DNA of 64,000 nucleotides, from positions 8,587-72,586 of the forward strand of contig JADQBA010000030.1 in the NCBI GenBank assembly GCA_016903675.1. Reading direction: 5' to 3'. Numbering within the stretch: position 1 is the stretch's first letter; each line of letters opens with the position of its first letter. Shown here piece by piece: positions 1-9,156 of this stretch. Position numbers and translations under genes: made by a program. Source of the stretch: Stigonema ocellatum SAG 48.90 = DSM 106950 (lineage in GTDB: Bacteria > Cyanobacteriota > Cyanobacteriia > Cyanobacteriales > Nostocaceae). Below the pieces are notes generated by a model. That model had not been told where the DNA came from. It ran no database searches and worked only from the letters and a program-made list of their open reading frames with translations.

Positions 1-33
1 GAGGGGTTGGGGGTGAGGGCAAAACCGTGCAAT
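1..33. repeat. Partial copy of G-rich interspersed repeat
   Basis: The first 33 bases match 8031-8062 and 10807-10839 almost exactly, including the tail GGGCAAAACCGTGCAA. The longer copies have near-complementary ends and could fold. This copy is cut by the window edge. Confidence 0.7.
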
Positions 34-130
34 TTCTATCGAAGCTAGAATGGTGATGAAAGTCTATATCCTACAGTATACGCCTTTGCTCTGCTGAATT
101 TTTATCAAGAGAAAACAATCAGCGCCGATT

Positions 131-2275
131 TCATCGCCCCTGCTTCACTGCCCGAACCGCTGCATCAGCATTTACCAACCCATTACCGAAAAAGTACTGC
201 TTATCCTTGGCTAAATCAGACTTCACACCCTTTGAACGGTATAATTTGGCATCTTCATCAGAAATTGCCAACCCTTCGTAACTAGCCGTAGATTTGAGGA
301 TACTAACCAAACCTTCTCGATTTAACTTAGAATTTTCCCCTTTCATCAAAGCAACTACCCCTGCTACCACTGGCGAAGAAAACGAAGTCCCCTGCACCCA
401 CCAATATCTGCCTCTGGGGTCAACGACAGAAGACCAACGCGAGGTAGGATTGGGGATACCTTGCCAAAAGGCATCCAGCCAAGTGCCGCCTGTGGTGGGG
501 ATTCCACCCAATAATCCTGGTGTATCTAAATCGCCTCCAGGCGCAACTATATCTAATCCTTTACCATAGTTACTGTACGGCGCACGATTACCTAGAATAT
601 TGGTGGCACCAACAGCAACTACTCCTGGATAAGCAGCAGGAAATGATACTTCGTTAAAGTTTTCGTTGCCAGCAGCAGCCACAATCACCAGTTTAGGGTG
701 TGCTTTGAGAACGGATGCAATCTCTTCTTCCTCTCCCGGAGTTGGTAAACTTGCACCCAAGCTGAGATTGATGACATCAGCACCCCAATCGGCAGCGTAA
801 CCAATAGCTTCCATATATGCAGAAGGCGTATAACTACCATTTAACCCGAATATTCGCACGGGTAAAATTTGAGCATTGGGAGCCACACCCACTATTCCTT
901 CACCATTTTGAGGTTTAGCAGCAATTGCTCCACTCACATAAGTGCCGTGAAATTCCATACCTACTTTGTAGGTACGAATATTGTAACGTACAACATTAGC
1001 AATTTCTGAGAGTGAGTAATCTGGGTTTCTTCGCTGCACTGAGAGCGCCTCTTGAGGGTATTTCTCAACTAATTTGGCGTCAGATAGTTGGAAGGTATCC
1101 TGAAATTTTGACCCCAGAATGGCGAGTTCCGATGGAGAAATGCGGGTATCGGCATCACCGTTTTCGCAAGGGTTAGCGCTATCACCGCCAACGGAAAAAT
1201 CCCAACCGTGGACTTCCCCAAGACATTTGTCAGCAGCTTTCACAGTATACAGACTATTTGCCAAATCGGGATGATCCCACTGAATTAAACTGTCTATGAC
1301 TGCTACAACTACACCGCGCCCGCCGTTGCTGCGTTTCCAGGCATCTGTGACATGTATATCTGTGCGGGATACAGCAGATTTTTTGGCTATGGGTTGTTGC
1401 AGGCAGCTTTGCAATGATTCTAAACTAGATACGGACTGTTGCAAACATTGTTTTAGCGGTAAGCTATTCAACTGCCACGCCAGCCCCAGTAAGTTTGTTT
1501 TTGGGGAAATGCTTCTGCTGGATTGGGGGGCGATATTGCCATTAGTTAGGCTGTAAAATTGTTGGGAGGTTTTCAGGTTAGCAACTTGTTTGGCAGATGT
1601 TTGTAGATTTTGGTCGGTAAGGGATTGGATGAAGTTGGGTGCAGCAGAGGTTACACCTTTGACTTCGTTTAGCTGGTTGGCAATATTGAGAACTTTTGTA
1701 CCAGCAGCAGATGTGGATTTCACTAAATAGCGATCGCGATTAAAGCGCAACGGACGCACGATCGCCAGATTGTTTTGCTGTAAAATTGCCTGTCTCTGGC
1801 GATCGTCAAGTTGTGGATCGAAGCTGATGATAATTTCGTTGGGTAGAACGATTATTTCTTGGCGTTGGCTGCGACTCAGCACTGGTAGGGTAGTTTGGAC
1901 GTAGGGTTGCTGTTGAATTCGCTCTTGAAAAGCACTCCCCACATCCCGAGTTCCCGTTGGCAGAGTCACCACAGCATAATTTTCGCCCAAAGGACTGACC
2001 TTTGGCGGAGTACTTCCACGAACGCCGCCCTGTAAGGCTTGTTGGAGTTGGAGGTAAAGGGGTTGAGGTGTGCGATCGCGTGTCGCACCGACTTTTTTAA
2101 AGGCAACTGCGATGGCATCCGGTCGCTGATTTAGGGGAATGCGTTGTCCTTTATACAGGTAAAATAAATCACTATTCTCTTGGGTTTGAGCGATAGCTGG
2201 AGTGTCTGTTGGTAGCGGGATGCCGCTCAATGACCAAATACTACCAGCTAATAAAATAGAAAAGATACGTTTCAT
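131..2275 (-). CDS. S8 family subtilisin-like serine protease, exported
   Basis: Predicted secreted or periplasmic peptidase of 715 aa. The start was chosen at the ATG at 2275 because it begins a typical signal peptide (MKRIFSILLAGSIWSLSG); the upstream extension to 2335 looks like 5' leader. A long N-terminal region (about residues 25-300) precedes the peptidase domain. The catalytic triad is visible: Asp in VVVAVIDS (about 328), His in EFHGTY (about 443) and Ser in GTSFSSPVVAG (about 631), with the oxyanion Asn in AAAGNEN. It ends soon after the domain, with no C-terminal anchor. It lies beside several CHAT-protease genes on the same strand. A fragment of this gene recurs at 9069-9107. Confidence 0.93.
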   Translation of the reverse strand: MKRIFSILLAGSIWSLSGIPLPTDTPAIAQTQENSDLFYLYKGQRIPLNQRPDAIAVAFKKVGATRDRTPQPLYLQLQQALQGGVRGSTPPKVSPLGENYAVVTLPTGTRDVGSAFQERIQQQPYVQTTLPVLSRSQRQEIIVLPNEIIISFDPQLDDRQRQAILQQNNLAIVRPLRFNRDRYLVKSTSAAGTKVLNIANQLNEVKGVTSAAPNFIQSLTDQNLQTSAKQVANLKTSQQFYSLTNGNIAPQSSRSISPKTNLLGLAWQLNSLPLKQCLQQSVSSLESLQSCLQQPIAKKSAVSRTDIHVTDAWKRSNGGRGVVVAVIDSLIQWDHPDLANSLYTVKAADKCLGEVHGWDFSVGGDSANPCENGDADTRISPSELAILGSKFQDTFQLSDAKLVEKYPQEALSVQRRNPDYSLSEIANVVRYNIRTYKVGMEFHGTYVSGAIAAKPQNGEGIVGVAPNAQILPVRIFGLNGSYTPSAYMEAIGYAADWGADVINLSLGASLPTPGEEEEIASVLKAHPKLVIVAAAGNENFNEVSFPAAYPGVVAVGATNILGNRAPYSNYGKGLDIVAPGGDLDTPGLLGGIPTTGGTWLDAFWQGIPNPTSRWSSVVDPRGRYWWVQGTSFSSPVVAGVVALMKGENSKLNREGLVSILKSTASYEGLAISDEDAKLYRSKGVKSDLAKDKQYFFGNGLVNADAAVRAVKQGR

Positions 2276-2335
2276 GATATTTGTTCCGCTAATTTTACTG
2301 TACGTAGATAGACGAGAAAAAAAACTCAGTAACAA

Positions 2336-2592
2336 AATGTAAATAGGCTTGTAGTTGCGCTTTAGCGCTCTTTTCTCCGCTGAAGCGCAACTACGAACCA
2401 GTAATAATTTATCGTGTGGATGCTTTCTGTAAATCAGCGATCGCTCTTAGAATAAATTCTCAGGCTCATAGCACGCACTCGCCTAAAAACGAAACCCAAC
2501 ACGAACTCGAAGTTGGTGGCTTGTACCCTATCCCCCCGTAGGGGCGTATTGCAAGTAGCCCCTACTACCGACCTCTCGGTCAACCATTTTTC
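2336..2592. other. Intergenic repeats, no gene
   Basis: Holds an inverted repeat of the GTAGTTGCGCTTTAGCG family (about 2349-2397) and a 33-nt stretch at 2414-2446 identical to the inside of the TPR gene at 7080-7601. The last 40 bases before 2593 are nearly identical to the sequence just after the decayed CHAT paralogue (11161-11195), marking a shared duplication boundary. Confidence 0.6.
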
Positions 2593-5310
2593 CTACTCAG
2601 ATTCACCAATCAGGGTAAAAGCCGCCCAGTCTCTGGGACCCGGATGGGTTTTCATCGTCGTCAGCATCGCTTGACGCAAGGCTTGTGCTTTGTCCATATG
2701 CCGTTGTTGCAGATTTGTGTAGAATTGAGACATTAACTCTGCGGTGGGAGAGTCGGGAACTGACCATAGAGACACCATGACGCTGGGAACCCCCGCAGAA
2801 ATGAGGGAGCGAGATAAGCCAATGACGCCATCCCCGGTAATTTTTCCCCTACCAGTGTCACAAGCGCTGAGGACGACTAACTCGGCTTGCAGCTTCATAT
2901 CCAGGATTTCTTCAGCAGTAAGTAAGCCGTTGATTTCTCCTGGTTTTGGGGGTGATGAATCGGGTGCTAGGGCGATCGCACTTCCCAATCCTCGAATATC
3001 ATCGAGTATACCGTGAGTTGCTAGGTGAATGATTCGGGCTTGGGGCATTTTTTGGACAATCGCTGTTTTTGTACCCTGAGAACCTATAATGGCTTTGGTG
3101 TTGAGTAGGGGTGCGATCGCTTGGGCTTCTTTTTCAGACCCTGGTAATGATGGTAACTGCTGCGGCGGTTTTCCTGGCGCAGGTGGCACACTCGGCATCG
3201 TGGGATTACCTACCACTAAAGCTTTCCCACCACTCCCTACTCCCGATTCCCTACTCCCCAATCTTTGCTTGTGGGTTAAATCTAACACCTGAATCGATGG
3301 TGCTGTGAGGATGGTGTGTTTTTGAATTAGGTATTTGCCGTTTGCGTCTTGCAAAGCGGCTACGGGGACGAGGAATAATGCACCTTGGGGAATGAAGATA
3401 ACACGGTTATTCTCGTTGCTGGGTAAAAGGTCGGCAATGGGCTTGATTAATAATTCATGCAGATGCTTTAATTGATTTTGTCGTTTGGGTGCATGAGGAT
3501 TTTCGCTGACTATAACACCACCGCCACGACCTCTAACACCAATAGAATCACGGCTGGTAGTAACGAGGTCATTTAAAGTTGTATTTTCTTTCTGCCACAG
3601 GGGTTTGAGGTCAGAAGATCGAAAGGTAACTTCACCCGTCGGCTTAATTACCCAAAGATAAATTTCTGATTCCTGAATTTCTTGTTTACCTTGAATCCTG
3701 AATTCATCAGGAATAATTGAATATTGAACGAGGGTTGCATTTTGCTGTTTAGCAACTTTTTTAATTTCCTCAACTGTAAGCATTGGAGTATTATCTTCAA
3801 TTTTTGAATTTGGTGATAATCGAGATTGAAGTAATTGCACTAATGCTCTAGCTCGTCCGCGTTCAGCAATTTCCAAGGCATAATTGGTTTTATTTTGAGC
3901 GATGAGGACTTTTTGTAAGAAGCTATAAGTGTTTTTTTGTATTTCAAAAATAGACACTTTGTTGGAATTTTCTAATTTACCTTGTCGTAAAGATTCCCAA
4001 ATTTCAACGCCCTCGAAAAGCGTTTTTTCTGCTGCACGGAAATTACCAGATTTGTAAAGAGCAATTCCTAGATTATTCAAAGCCCTTCCCTCGCTTTGAC
4101 GGTCTTTAATCTCTCGCGAAATCGCCAACCACTGCTGGCTATATTCAATTCCTGTGGCGTAGTCACCTTTATTTAGATGAGCAATACCCAGACTACCCAG
4201 TATTCCCCCCTCACCTTGACGGTCTTTTATTTCCCTTGCAATTACCAACGACTGCTTAAGGTACTCAATTGCCTTGGGGTAGTCGCCTATATCTACGTAA
4301 GCAAGACCCAGACTAAGCAAAGCCCAACTTTCTCCTCGACGGAATTTAATCTTTTGTGTAATTGTCAATTGCTGCTTGCTGTACTCAATTACTTTAGTAT
4401 AATCTTGTCCAGATTCGTAAACGGAACTAAGACCCGCCAGCGCCCAACTGAAGCCTACAGGATCTTTTATTTCCCTTGCAATTGCCAATTCCTGCTCGTA
4501 ATAACTAATAGCCTTTGCGTAGTCTACCAAATAATAGTAAACAAGACCGAGGTTTCCAAGCGCCCTCATTTCGCTTTGACGGTCTTTTATATCCCTTGCA
4601 ATTGGCAATTGTTTTTGAAGGTACTCGATTGCTTTAGCATAGTCACCCAGATTTAGGTAAATAAGACCAAGATTTCCCAACGCTATTCCTTCGCTTTGAT
4701 GGTCTTTTATCTCCTGTGCAGTATTCAACCATTGCTGAGAGTACTTAAACGCTTTGGAAAAATCTCCCACATTTAGATAAGCAGCACCAAGATTTCCTAA
4801 CGCCCATCCTTCACCTTGATGGTATTTTATTTCTTGTGCAATAGCCAACGATTGCTGAAAGTACTCAATCGCTTTTGTATTTTCTCCCAGATTTAGGTAA
4901 GCAAGACCAAAACCTCCTATAGCTACACTTTCGCCTTGACGATTTTTTATTTGTCTTGCAATTGTTAAAGCCTCCTGATAGGAATTCCTCGCTTTTATAT
5001 ACTCTCCTAAATTTATGTAAGCAAGACCTATATCTGTTAGCGTAAAACCTTCCCCTGCGCGGTCTTTTATTTCTCGGTAAATGATTAGTGCTTTTTGTAA
5101 AGATTGTAATGCAGCCTCAAATTGACTGGTTTTTCCTAGCTGTAAACCTTGTTCTAATAATCGGTCTGCTTCCGCTTTCCGTGCGTCTGGTGTTTGCGCT
5201 ACTACCGCAGATTCCCCAAATGTCACCAGATTTAGCCTTAAAGACTGCAAACTGGTGAGTAGCAAAGTGCTAAATACTATCAATGAAAATTTATTGATTC
5301 GCATATTCAT
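2593..5310 (-). CDS. TPR-CHAT domain protein (caspase-like protease)
   Basis: 905 aa. The order is a signal-like hydrophobic N-terminus ending near VVAQTPDA, about ten TPR units of 40 residues (about 45-440, of the A-L-G-N-L-G-x-A-Y type), a linker, then a C-terminal CHAT domain. The catalytic His is in HLATHG (about 766) and the catalytic Cys in VVLSACDTG (about 817), so it should be an active Cys protease of the caspase/separase clan. The TPRs are presumably for partner or substrate binding. A short stretch near residue 690 (GSRESGVGSGG) is encoded by STRR-type repeat DNA. Its closest relative is the pseudogene at 11196-12477, which shares the N-terminus, C-terminus and 3' flank almost exactly. 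ATGs at 5310 and 5304 are both possible. Confidence 0.92.
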   Translation of the reverse strand: MNMRINKFSLIVFSTLLLTSLQSLRLNLVTFGESAVVAQTPDARKAEADRLLEQGLQLGKTSQFEAALQSLQKALIIYREIKDRAGEGFTLTDIGLAYINLGEYIKARNSYQEALTIARQIKNRQGESVAIGGFGLAYLNLGENTKAIEYFQQSLAIAQEIKYHQGEGWALGNLGAAYLNVGDFSKAFKYSQQWLNTAQEIKDHQSEGIALGNLGLIYLNLGDYAKAIEYLQKQLPIARDIKDRQSEMRALGNLGLVYYYLVDYAKAISYYEQELAIAREIKDPVGFSWALAGLSSVYESGQDYTKVIEYSKQQLTITQKIKFRRGESWALLSLGLAYVDIGDYPKAIEYLKQSLVIAREIKDRQGEGGILGSLGIAHLNKGDYATGIEYSQQWLAISREIKDRQSEGRALNNLGIALYKSGNFRAAEKTLFEGVEIWESLRQGKLENSNKVSIFEIQKNTYSFLQKVLIAQNKTNYALEIAERGRARALVQLLQSRLSPNSKIEDNTPMLTVEEIKKVAKQQNATLVQYSIIPDEFRIQGKQEIQESEIYLWVIKPTGEVTFRSSDLKPLWQKENTTLNDLVTTSRDSIGVRGRGGGVIVSENPHAPKRQNQLKHLHELLIKPIADLLPSNENNRVIFIPQGALFLVPVAALQDANGKYLIQKHTILTAPSIQVLDLTHKQRLGSRESGVGSGGKALVVGNPTMPSVPPAPGKPPQQLPSLPGSEKEAQAIAPLLNTKAIIGSQGTKTAIVQKMPQARIIHLATHGILDDIRGLGSAIALAPDSSPPKPGEINGLLTAEEILDMKLQAELVVLSACDTGRGKITGDGVIGLSRSLISAGVPSVMVSLWSVPDSPTAELMSQFYTNLQQRHMDKAQALRQAMLTTMKTHPGPRDWAAFTLIGESE

Positions 5311-5347
5311 TGCCTAAGCTATTTTCCATATATTTCTCACGAATAGT

Positions 5348-5399
5348 ACAGGGAGACAGGAGTCAGGAGACAGGAGTCAGGAGTCAGGAGACAGGAGAA
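5348..5399. repeat. Short tandem repeat (GACAGGAGTCAG type)
   Basis: About four copies of a 7- to 14-nt unit (GGAGTCAGGAGACA) lie just upstream of the TPR-CHAT gene start, in what would be its promoter or leader region. Confidence 0.75.
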
Positions 5400-5481
5400 A
5401 GAATAAATATAGGTGTAAATTGAGGTTTGTAGTAAACACAAAATGTGCTTAACAAGCGCTCTTTGCACTTACTACGTACCA

Positions 5482-6924
5482 CTACAACGCACCAATCAGC
5501 GTAAAAGCTGCCCAATCTCTGGGTTCTGGATACTTTTTCATCGTTGCTAACATCGCTTGACGCAAGGCATAAGCTTTATCAGAATTTTTATTTAGGTTCT
5601 CATAAAACTTGGTCATTAGCAACACAGTTTTTATATCCGACGGACTCCATAAAGAACCAATGACGCTTGGCACTCCGGCGGCAAAAAAAGACCGAGATAA
5701 ACCAATCACACCATCTCCAGTAATTTTGCCTAAAGCTGTATCACAACTACTTAAAACAACTAGTTCTGCATTCAAATTTAAATTCATAATTTCTTCAGAT
5801 TTCAGCCAGCCGTCATCTTGACTCGACGGTGCAAAAGCAAGTTCACCAGGGATACTCATTCCCTCAAACTCATGATTACTCTGTGTTGCGAAGTGAATAA
5901 TTCTAGCTTGGGACATTCGCTGTTTTACTGTAGTTTCGGTTGCTACATTACCTATGAGTGCTTGGGTATTAAAAAGATGCGCAATTTCGTTTGCTTCTTG
6001 TTCTGCACCTGGTAACTGACTTAGTTGCAGCGGCTTTTCTCCAGGTTTAGGCGATACGCTGGGCATAGTGGGATTACCGACTATTAGCACATCCTTAGCT
6101 ACTCCTTTAATTTGCTGCTGTCGTTGATAAAGTAAATCCAGCACTTGGATGGAAGGAGCGGTGGAAATGGTATGTTTTTCAATTAGGTATTTACCGTTTG
6201 CATCTGGTAACGCCGCGAAGGGAACAAGAAACAGTGAACCTTGGGGGATAAAGACAATGTGTTCGTTGGGTTGAGTTGGTAAAAGGTCTGCAATGGGTTG
6301 AATTAACAGTCGATGTAGTTTCTGTAATTTTTCTTTTGAGTCAGTCTTTGCTGTTGGTTCTACCTTAATCATGCCTTTAACATTTCCACCGCTGACACCA
6401 ATCGACTGACGACTCTGGAAAATTAGATCGGTCAAAGATGTTTTTTCTTTCAGCCAAAGTGGTTTCATGTCAACGCTACGAAATGTTATTTCACCTGTAG
6501 GTTTAATCACCCAAATATACAATTCTGATTCTTGGGTTTTGCGTTTACCTTCAACAGTTAAATCATCAGTTTGAATTGAATATTCAACAAGTGTGGCGTT
6601 TTGTTGTTTGGCAACTTGTTTAATTTTTGCAACTCCAGGAGGAACGGATGAATCATCTGTTGTCGATAAACGCTTTGCCAATAAATCCACTAATGCACGG
6701 GTACGACCGCGTTCAGAAACTTCTAGCGCTGCTGAGGTTGGATTTTGAGTGATTAGGGTTTTTTGCAGTTGGTGATAGGGTGATGCTTGGGTATTTACAG
6801 TTTGCGCTAATACTTTATTTGCCCTAAAGAAATTTAAAGGCATTGAGATAGTAGCCAGGAACATGATAAAATTCGGGATTAGTTTAGGGATTAAGTGTAA
6901 AAAGGTAATTTTTGGATTTTTCAT
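5482..6924 (-). CDS. CHAT domain protein without TPRs, catalytic His missing
   Basis: 481 aa from the ATG at 6924 (MKNPKITFLHL), which starts a signal-like hydrophobic segment ending near KVLAQT. The 30 residues upstream of it are encoded by an interspersed CGCAAAGGCGCAAAGG repeat and are probably not translated. The protein resembles the C-terminal half of the TPR-CHAT protein downstream, starting from the SERGRTRALVDLL segment, so the TPR array is lost. The CHAT Cys is kept (VVLSSCDTALG), but the His motif reads HFATQSNHE where active relatives have HxATHG, so the catalytic His is Gln. It may be a pseudoprotease or a regulator. Confidence 0.88.
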   Translation of the reverse strand: MKNPKITFLHLIPKLIPNFIMFLATISMPLNFFRANKVLAQTVNTQASPYHQLQKTLITQNPTSAALEVSERGRTRALVDLLAKRLSTTDDSSVPPGVAKIKQVAKQQNATLVEYSIQTDDLTVEGKRKTQESELYIWVIKPTGEITFRSVDMKPLWLKEKTSLTDLIFQSRQSIGVSGGNVKGMIKVEPTAKTDSKEKLQKLHRLLIQPIADLLPTQPNEHIVFIPQGSLFLVPFAALPDANGKYLIEKHTISTAPSIQVLDLLYQRQQQIKGVAKDVLIVGNPTMPSVSPKPGEKPLQLSQLPGAEQEANEIAHLFNTQALIGNVATETTVKQRMSQARIIHFATQSNHEFEGMSIPGELAFAPSSQDDGWLKSEEIMNLNLNAELVVLSSCDTALGKITGDGVIGLSRSFFAAGVPSVIGSLWSPSDIKTVLLMTKFYENLNKNSDKAYALRQAMLATMKKYPEPRDWAAFTLIGAL

Positions 6925-7079
6925 TTTTGCAGTAATAATTTGGCGTTGCTGATTTAAAGTATGAATTAGCCTCACGCAAAGGCGCAAAGGCGCAAAAGAT
7001 CGTTGTTTAATCATGTCAAAAAAGCCTAACGATTATTGGTGCGTTACGGAAGCCTAACGCACCCTACAGTTGGCATTAT

Positions 7080-7601
7080 TTAGCTTTCTTGTATCTTCTG
7101 AATTGCGCTGTCAGCTTTTTGGGCAAATTCCTGGTTTCCTTCTTTTTTAAACAGTGTGGATGCTTTCTGTAAATCAGCGATCGCTCCCGGTTTGTCTTTT
7201 AAGATATAGTTGGTAAAACCCCGGAAAAAATGGGCATAGGCAATATTGGGAGTAATTTCTAGTGCTTTGTCAAAATCTGTCTTGGCTGCTTGATATTGTT
7301 CTAAAGAAAAACTGGCTAACCCTCTGCCGACGTAAGCATAGGCATTGTTAGGTTCTCTGTTCAGAACTTGGTTAAAATCTTCAATCGCCCCGCGATAGTT
7401 TTTCTTCTCAATCCGCGCTAACCCTCGTTCTAAGTAGGTTTTAGCATCATTAGTCTTTTCATTCTCTGAGTTGGGAACTTGTGCTGTTACTTGCGATGTG
7501 AGTATTTGCCGAGTATTAACCAAACTTTTTGCATCAGCTTTGGGGCTAATGGCGATTGTTCCCAATGCTAAGATTGCTACTGCTAATTTTAGACCTTTCA
7601 T
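7080..7601 (-). CDS. Exported TPR protein
   Basis: 173 aa. A signal peptide (MKGLKLAVAILALGTIAI, cleavage near ADA) is followed by about three TPR units (YLERGLARIEKKNYRGAIED and the next two 34-residue units). The start is backed by a good ribosome site (GAGGAGA, about 7 nt upstream). It is probably a periplasmic or lumenal scaffold; no catalytic motif is visible. It lies just upstream of the CHAT genes and may share a transcript with them. Confidence 0.85.
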   Translation of the reverse strand: MKGLKLAVAILALGTIAISPKADAKSLVNTRQILTSQVTAQVPNSENEKTNDAKTYLERGLARIEKKNYRGAIEDFNQVLNREPNNAYAYVGRGLASFSLEQYQAAKTDFDKALEITPNIAYAHFFRGFTNYILKDKPGAIADLQKASTLFKKEGNQEFAQKADSAIQKIQES

Positions 7602-7791
7602 TAAGGCGTCTCCTCAAATTGACTTGCTTACGTATATATATTTCTGAGGGGGTGGGAGGTTATGCAAAAATTCGGCAGCCTGAATAAATTTTTTGTTAGG
7701 ACTTAGCTAAAAATCTCTGAAACTCTTATTGTTCGGGGTCTTCTGCGGTTTATTATTCGGTTATTTGCGCGTAATATTTTGTAATCAACCA

Positions 7792-7822
7792 GAAACCCGA
7801 CTTCTCACAGAAGTCGGGTTTC
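7792..7822. terminator. Perfect hairpin, possible terminator or repeat
   Basis: Perfect 14-bp stem with a 3-nt loop: GAAACCCGACTTCT, CAC, then the complement. No T-run follows. GAAACCCGACTTCT is a common motif in cyanobacterial spacers, so it may be a repeat rather than a terminator. Confidence 0.5.
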
Positions 7823-7849
7823 TCATGCCTCAGCTACGCAAAATCTGTA

Positions 7850-7949
7850 TTACTCCTGTCCTGCCGGAAGATTACCTATATAACGAACCGCTCCTGAGCC
7901 AAGGACGCGCCCGTATAAGATAGGTAATCTTGTAGCGGTTCGGGAGTAG
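7850..7949. repeat. MITE-like element, family C (TACTCC ends)
   Basis: About 100 bp with imperfect inverted ends: TACTCCTGTCCTGCCGGAAG on the left, TAATCTTGTAGCGGTTCGGG then AGTA on the right. The same ends occur at 54361-54469 and 61441-61549, and one end at 16255-16352. No ORF. Confidence 0.6.
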
Positions 7950-7950
7950 A

Positions 7951-8062
7951 TTGCCCTCATCCCCTAACCCCTTCTCCCAATTTGGGATTCGGGGGATAAG
8001 AGGACTTACTCCCCTCTCTGTGACTTGGGAGAGGGGTTGGGGGTGAGGGCAAAACCGTGCAA
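7951..8062. repeat. Interspersed repeat with G-rich/C-rich inverted ends
   Basis: Starts TTGCCCTCATCCCCTAACCC and ends with the near complement (GGGTTGGGGGTGAGGGCAAA). The right half recurs at 1-33 and 10780-10839. Confidence 0.6.
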
Positions 8063-8086
8063 CGAAGTAGATATTGGCTTAAGTTC

Positions 8087-8227
8087 AATACCCATGAATG
8101 AATGGAATCAGAGGGCAGTAGTCCTGGTATTTCATTCTCATTACCGCCCTCAAGATAGCCGTAGACGGGCACCCCTCTCCCAATTTGGGAGAGGGGCTTT
8201 CTGTGAGGGCTTTCATTCACGGGTATC
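8087..8227. mobile_element. MITE-like element, family A (141 bp)
   Basis: The ends are inverted repeats (AATACCCATGAATGAA and TTCATTCACGGGTATC). The inside has an internal hairpin (CTCTCCCAATTTGGGAGAGG). It is homologous along its length to 23162-23304 and, reversed and broken, to 10017-10643. No ORF and no clear target duplication here. Confidence 0.7.
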
Positions 8228-8346
8228 GTTACCTGAAACCCGCTTTTGGGGCGTATTGCAATACGCCCCAACATCATTTCCACGACTATGTCTAATAGAT
8301 ATAAGATATTATAAGGGAGTGAGAAGAAGTCATTGGGAGTCAGCAG

Positions 8347-8619
8347 ATGCAAGCGATCCTTTTAAGCCGCGAAGAGGTTGCACGACGTGCAAAGCAACTG
8401 TATGAAAGTGGAATCCGCAAACAAGTAGAGGTAGAAGAAAACATCGGCAAGATGGTCATTATCGACATTGAGACAGGTGACTATGAAGTTGATGAAACTG
8501 GGCTGAAAGCGTCACGAAATCTGAGTGCGAAGCATCCCTATGCCCGACTTTTTGGTATTTGTATTGGTTATAATGTAGCTGCTTCGTTGGGTGGTGTAAT
8601 GGAGCGTGTCAGTAAGTGA
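8347..8619 (+). CDS. Unknown small protein, partner of the retropepsin-like gene
   Basis: 90 aa from the ATG at 8347, with GGGAG 7 nt upstream. It is a soluble, charged N-terminal half (SREEVARRAKQLYE, IIDIETGDYEVDE) with no recognised catalytic motif. Its stop overlaps the GTG of the next gene by 4 nt, so the two are translationally coupled. In cyanobacteria such short proteins are often paired with clan AA protease genes, which suggests a partner, inhibitor or antitoxin-like role; that is inference. Confidence 0.75.
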   Translation: MQAILLSREEVARRAKQLYESGIRKQVEVEENIGKMVIIDIETGDYEVDETGLKASRNLSAKHPYARLFGICIGYNVAASLGGVMERVSK

Positions 8620-8981
8620 TTTCCGGTATTGTGACTGATAGACATGCGATCATTGCGTTAACATTTCTTCTCCCAAGTGGCTCAACTTTCCCGATTGAGT
8701 TCGTTATAGACACAGGCTTCACTGACTATCTATGTTTGCCACCTGAGGCAGTTACCTTGCTGGGGTTACCATTCCTGTACGATCTCCCTGTAAACTTGGC
8801 AGATAACAGCGAAGTCCTAGTAGCAGTTCACGCAGCCATCATCCTTTGGGACGAGGAAGAACGAGAAGTTCGTATATTTGCTACAGGGCGACGACCTCTG
8901 ATTGGAACTGCTTTGCTGAATGAGCAAGAACTTGTGATTCAGTTCACGGAAGGTGGGTTGGTGACAATTGATGAACTGTAA
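8616..8981 (+). CDS. Clan AA aspartic (retropepsin-like) protease
   Basis: 121 aa with a GTG start overlapping the previous gene by 4 nt. The motif FVIDTGFTDYLCLP (about residues 28-41) carries the D-T-G of retropepsin-type aspartic proteases; PLIGTALL near residue 95 fits the hydrophobic-hydrophobic-Gly flap/psi-loop region of the family. A single domain of this size would act as a homodimer. No signal peptide or membrane segment, so probably cytosolic. The substrate is unknown; the upstream 90-aa protein is the obvious candidate partner. Confidence 0.78.
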   Translation: MISGIVTDRHAIIALTFLLPSGSTFPIEFVIDTGFTDYLCLPPEAVTLLGLPFLYDLPVNLADNSEVLVAVHAAIILWDEEEREVRIFATGRRPLIGTALLNEQELVIQFTEGGLVTIDEL

Positions 8982-9068
8982 CTGCTATTACAGCATGATT
9001 TGGCGAAGGTATTGTTCAAGAAACGGGATTTCTCATCAACGTTTGCGAATGATTTAGGATTGCTATAT

Positions 9069-9107
9069 TCCTGGATAAGCAGCAGGAAATGCTACTTCGT
9101 TAAAGTT
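9069..9107. repeat. Displaced fragment of the subtilase gene
   Basis: 39 nt matching 623-661 in the same orientation with one mismatch (GGATAAGCAGCAGGAAATG onward). On the minus strand it reads NEVAFPAAYPG, matching NEVSFPAAYPG of the subtilase. It lies in the leader of the HigA-like gene. Confidence 0.75.
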
Positions 9108-9156
9108 AACGAAGAGAAAAAATATGAGAATCATCAAAGAAAAAAGAGGTAGTTTC

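Noticed and set aside
4177..4656. 159-codon plus-strand frame
   Set aside because: Shadow of the TPR repeats of the CHAT gene on the minus strand.
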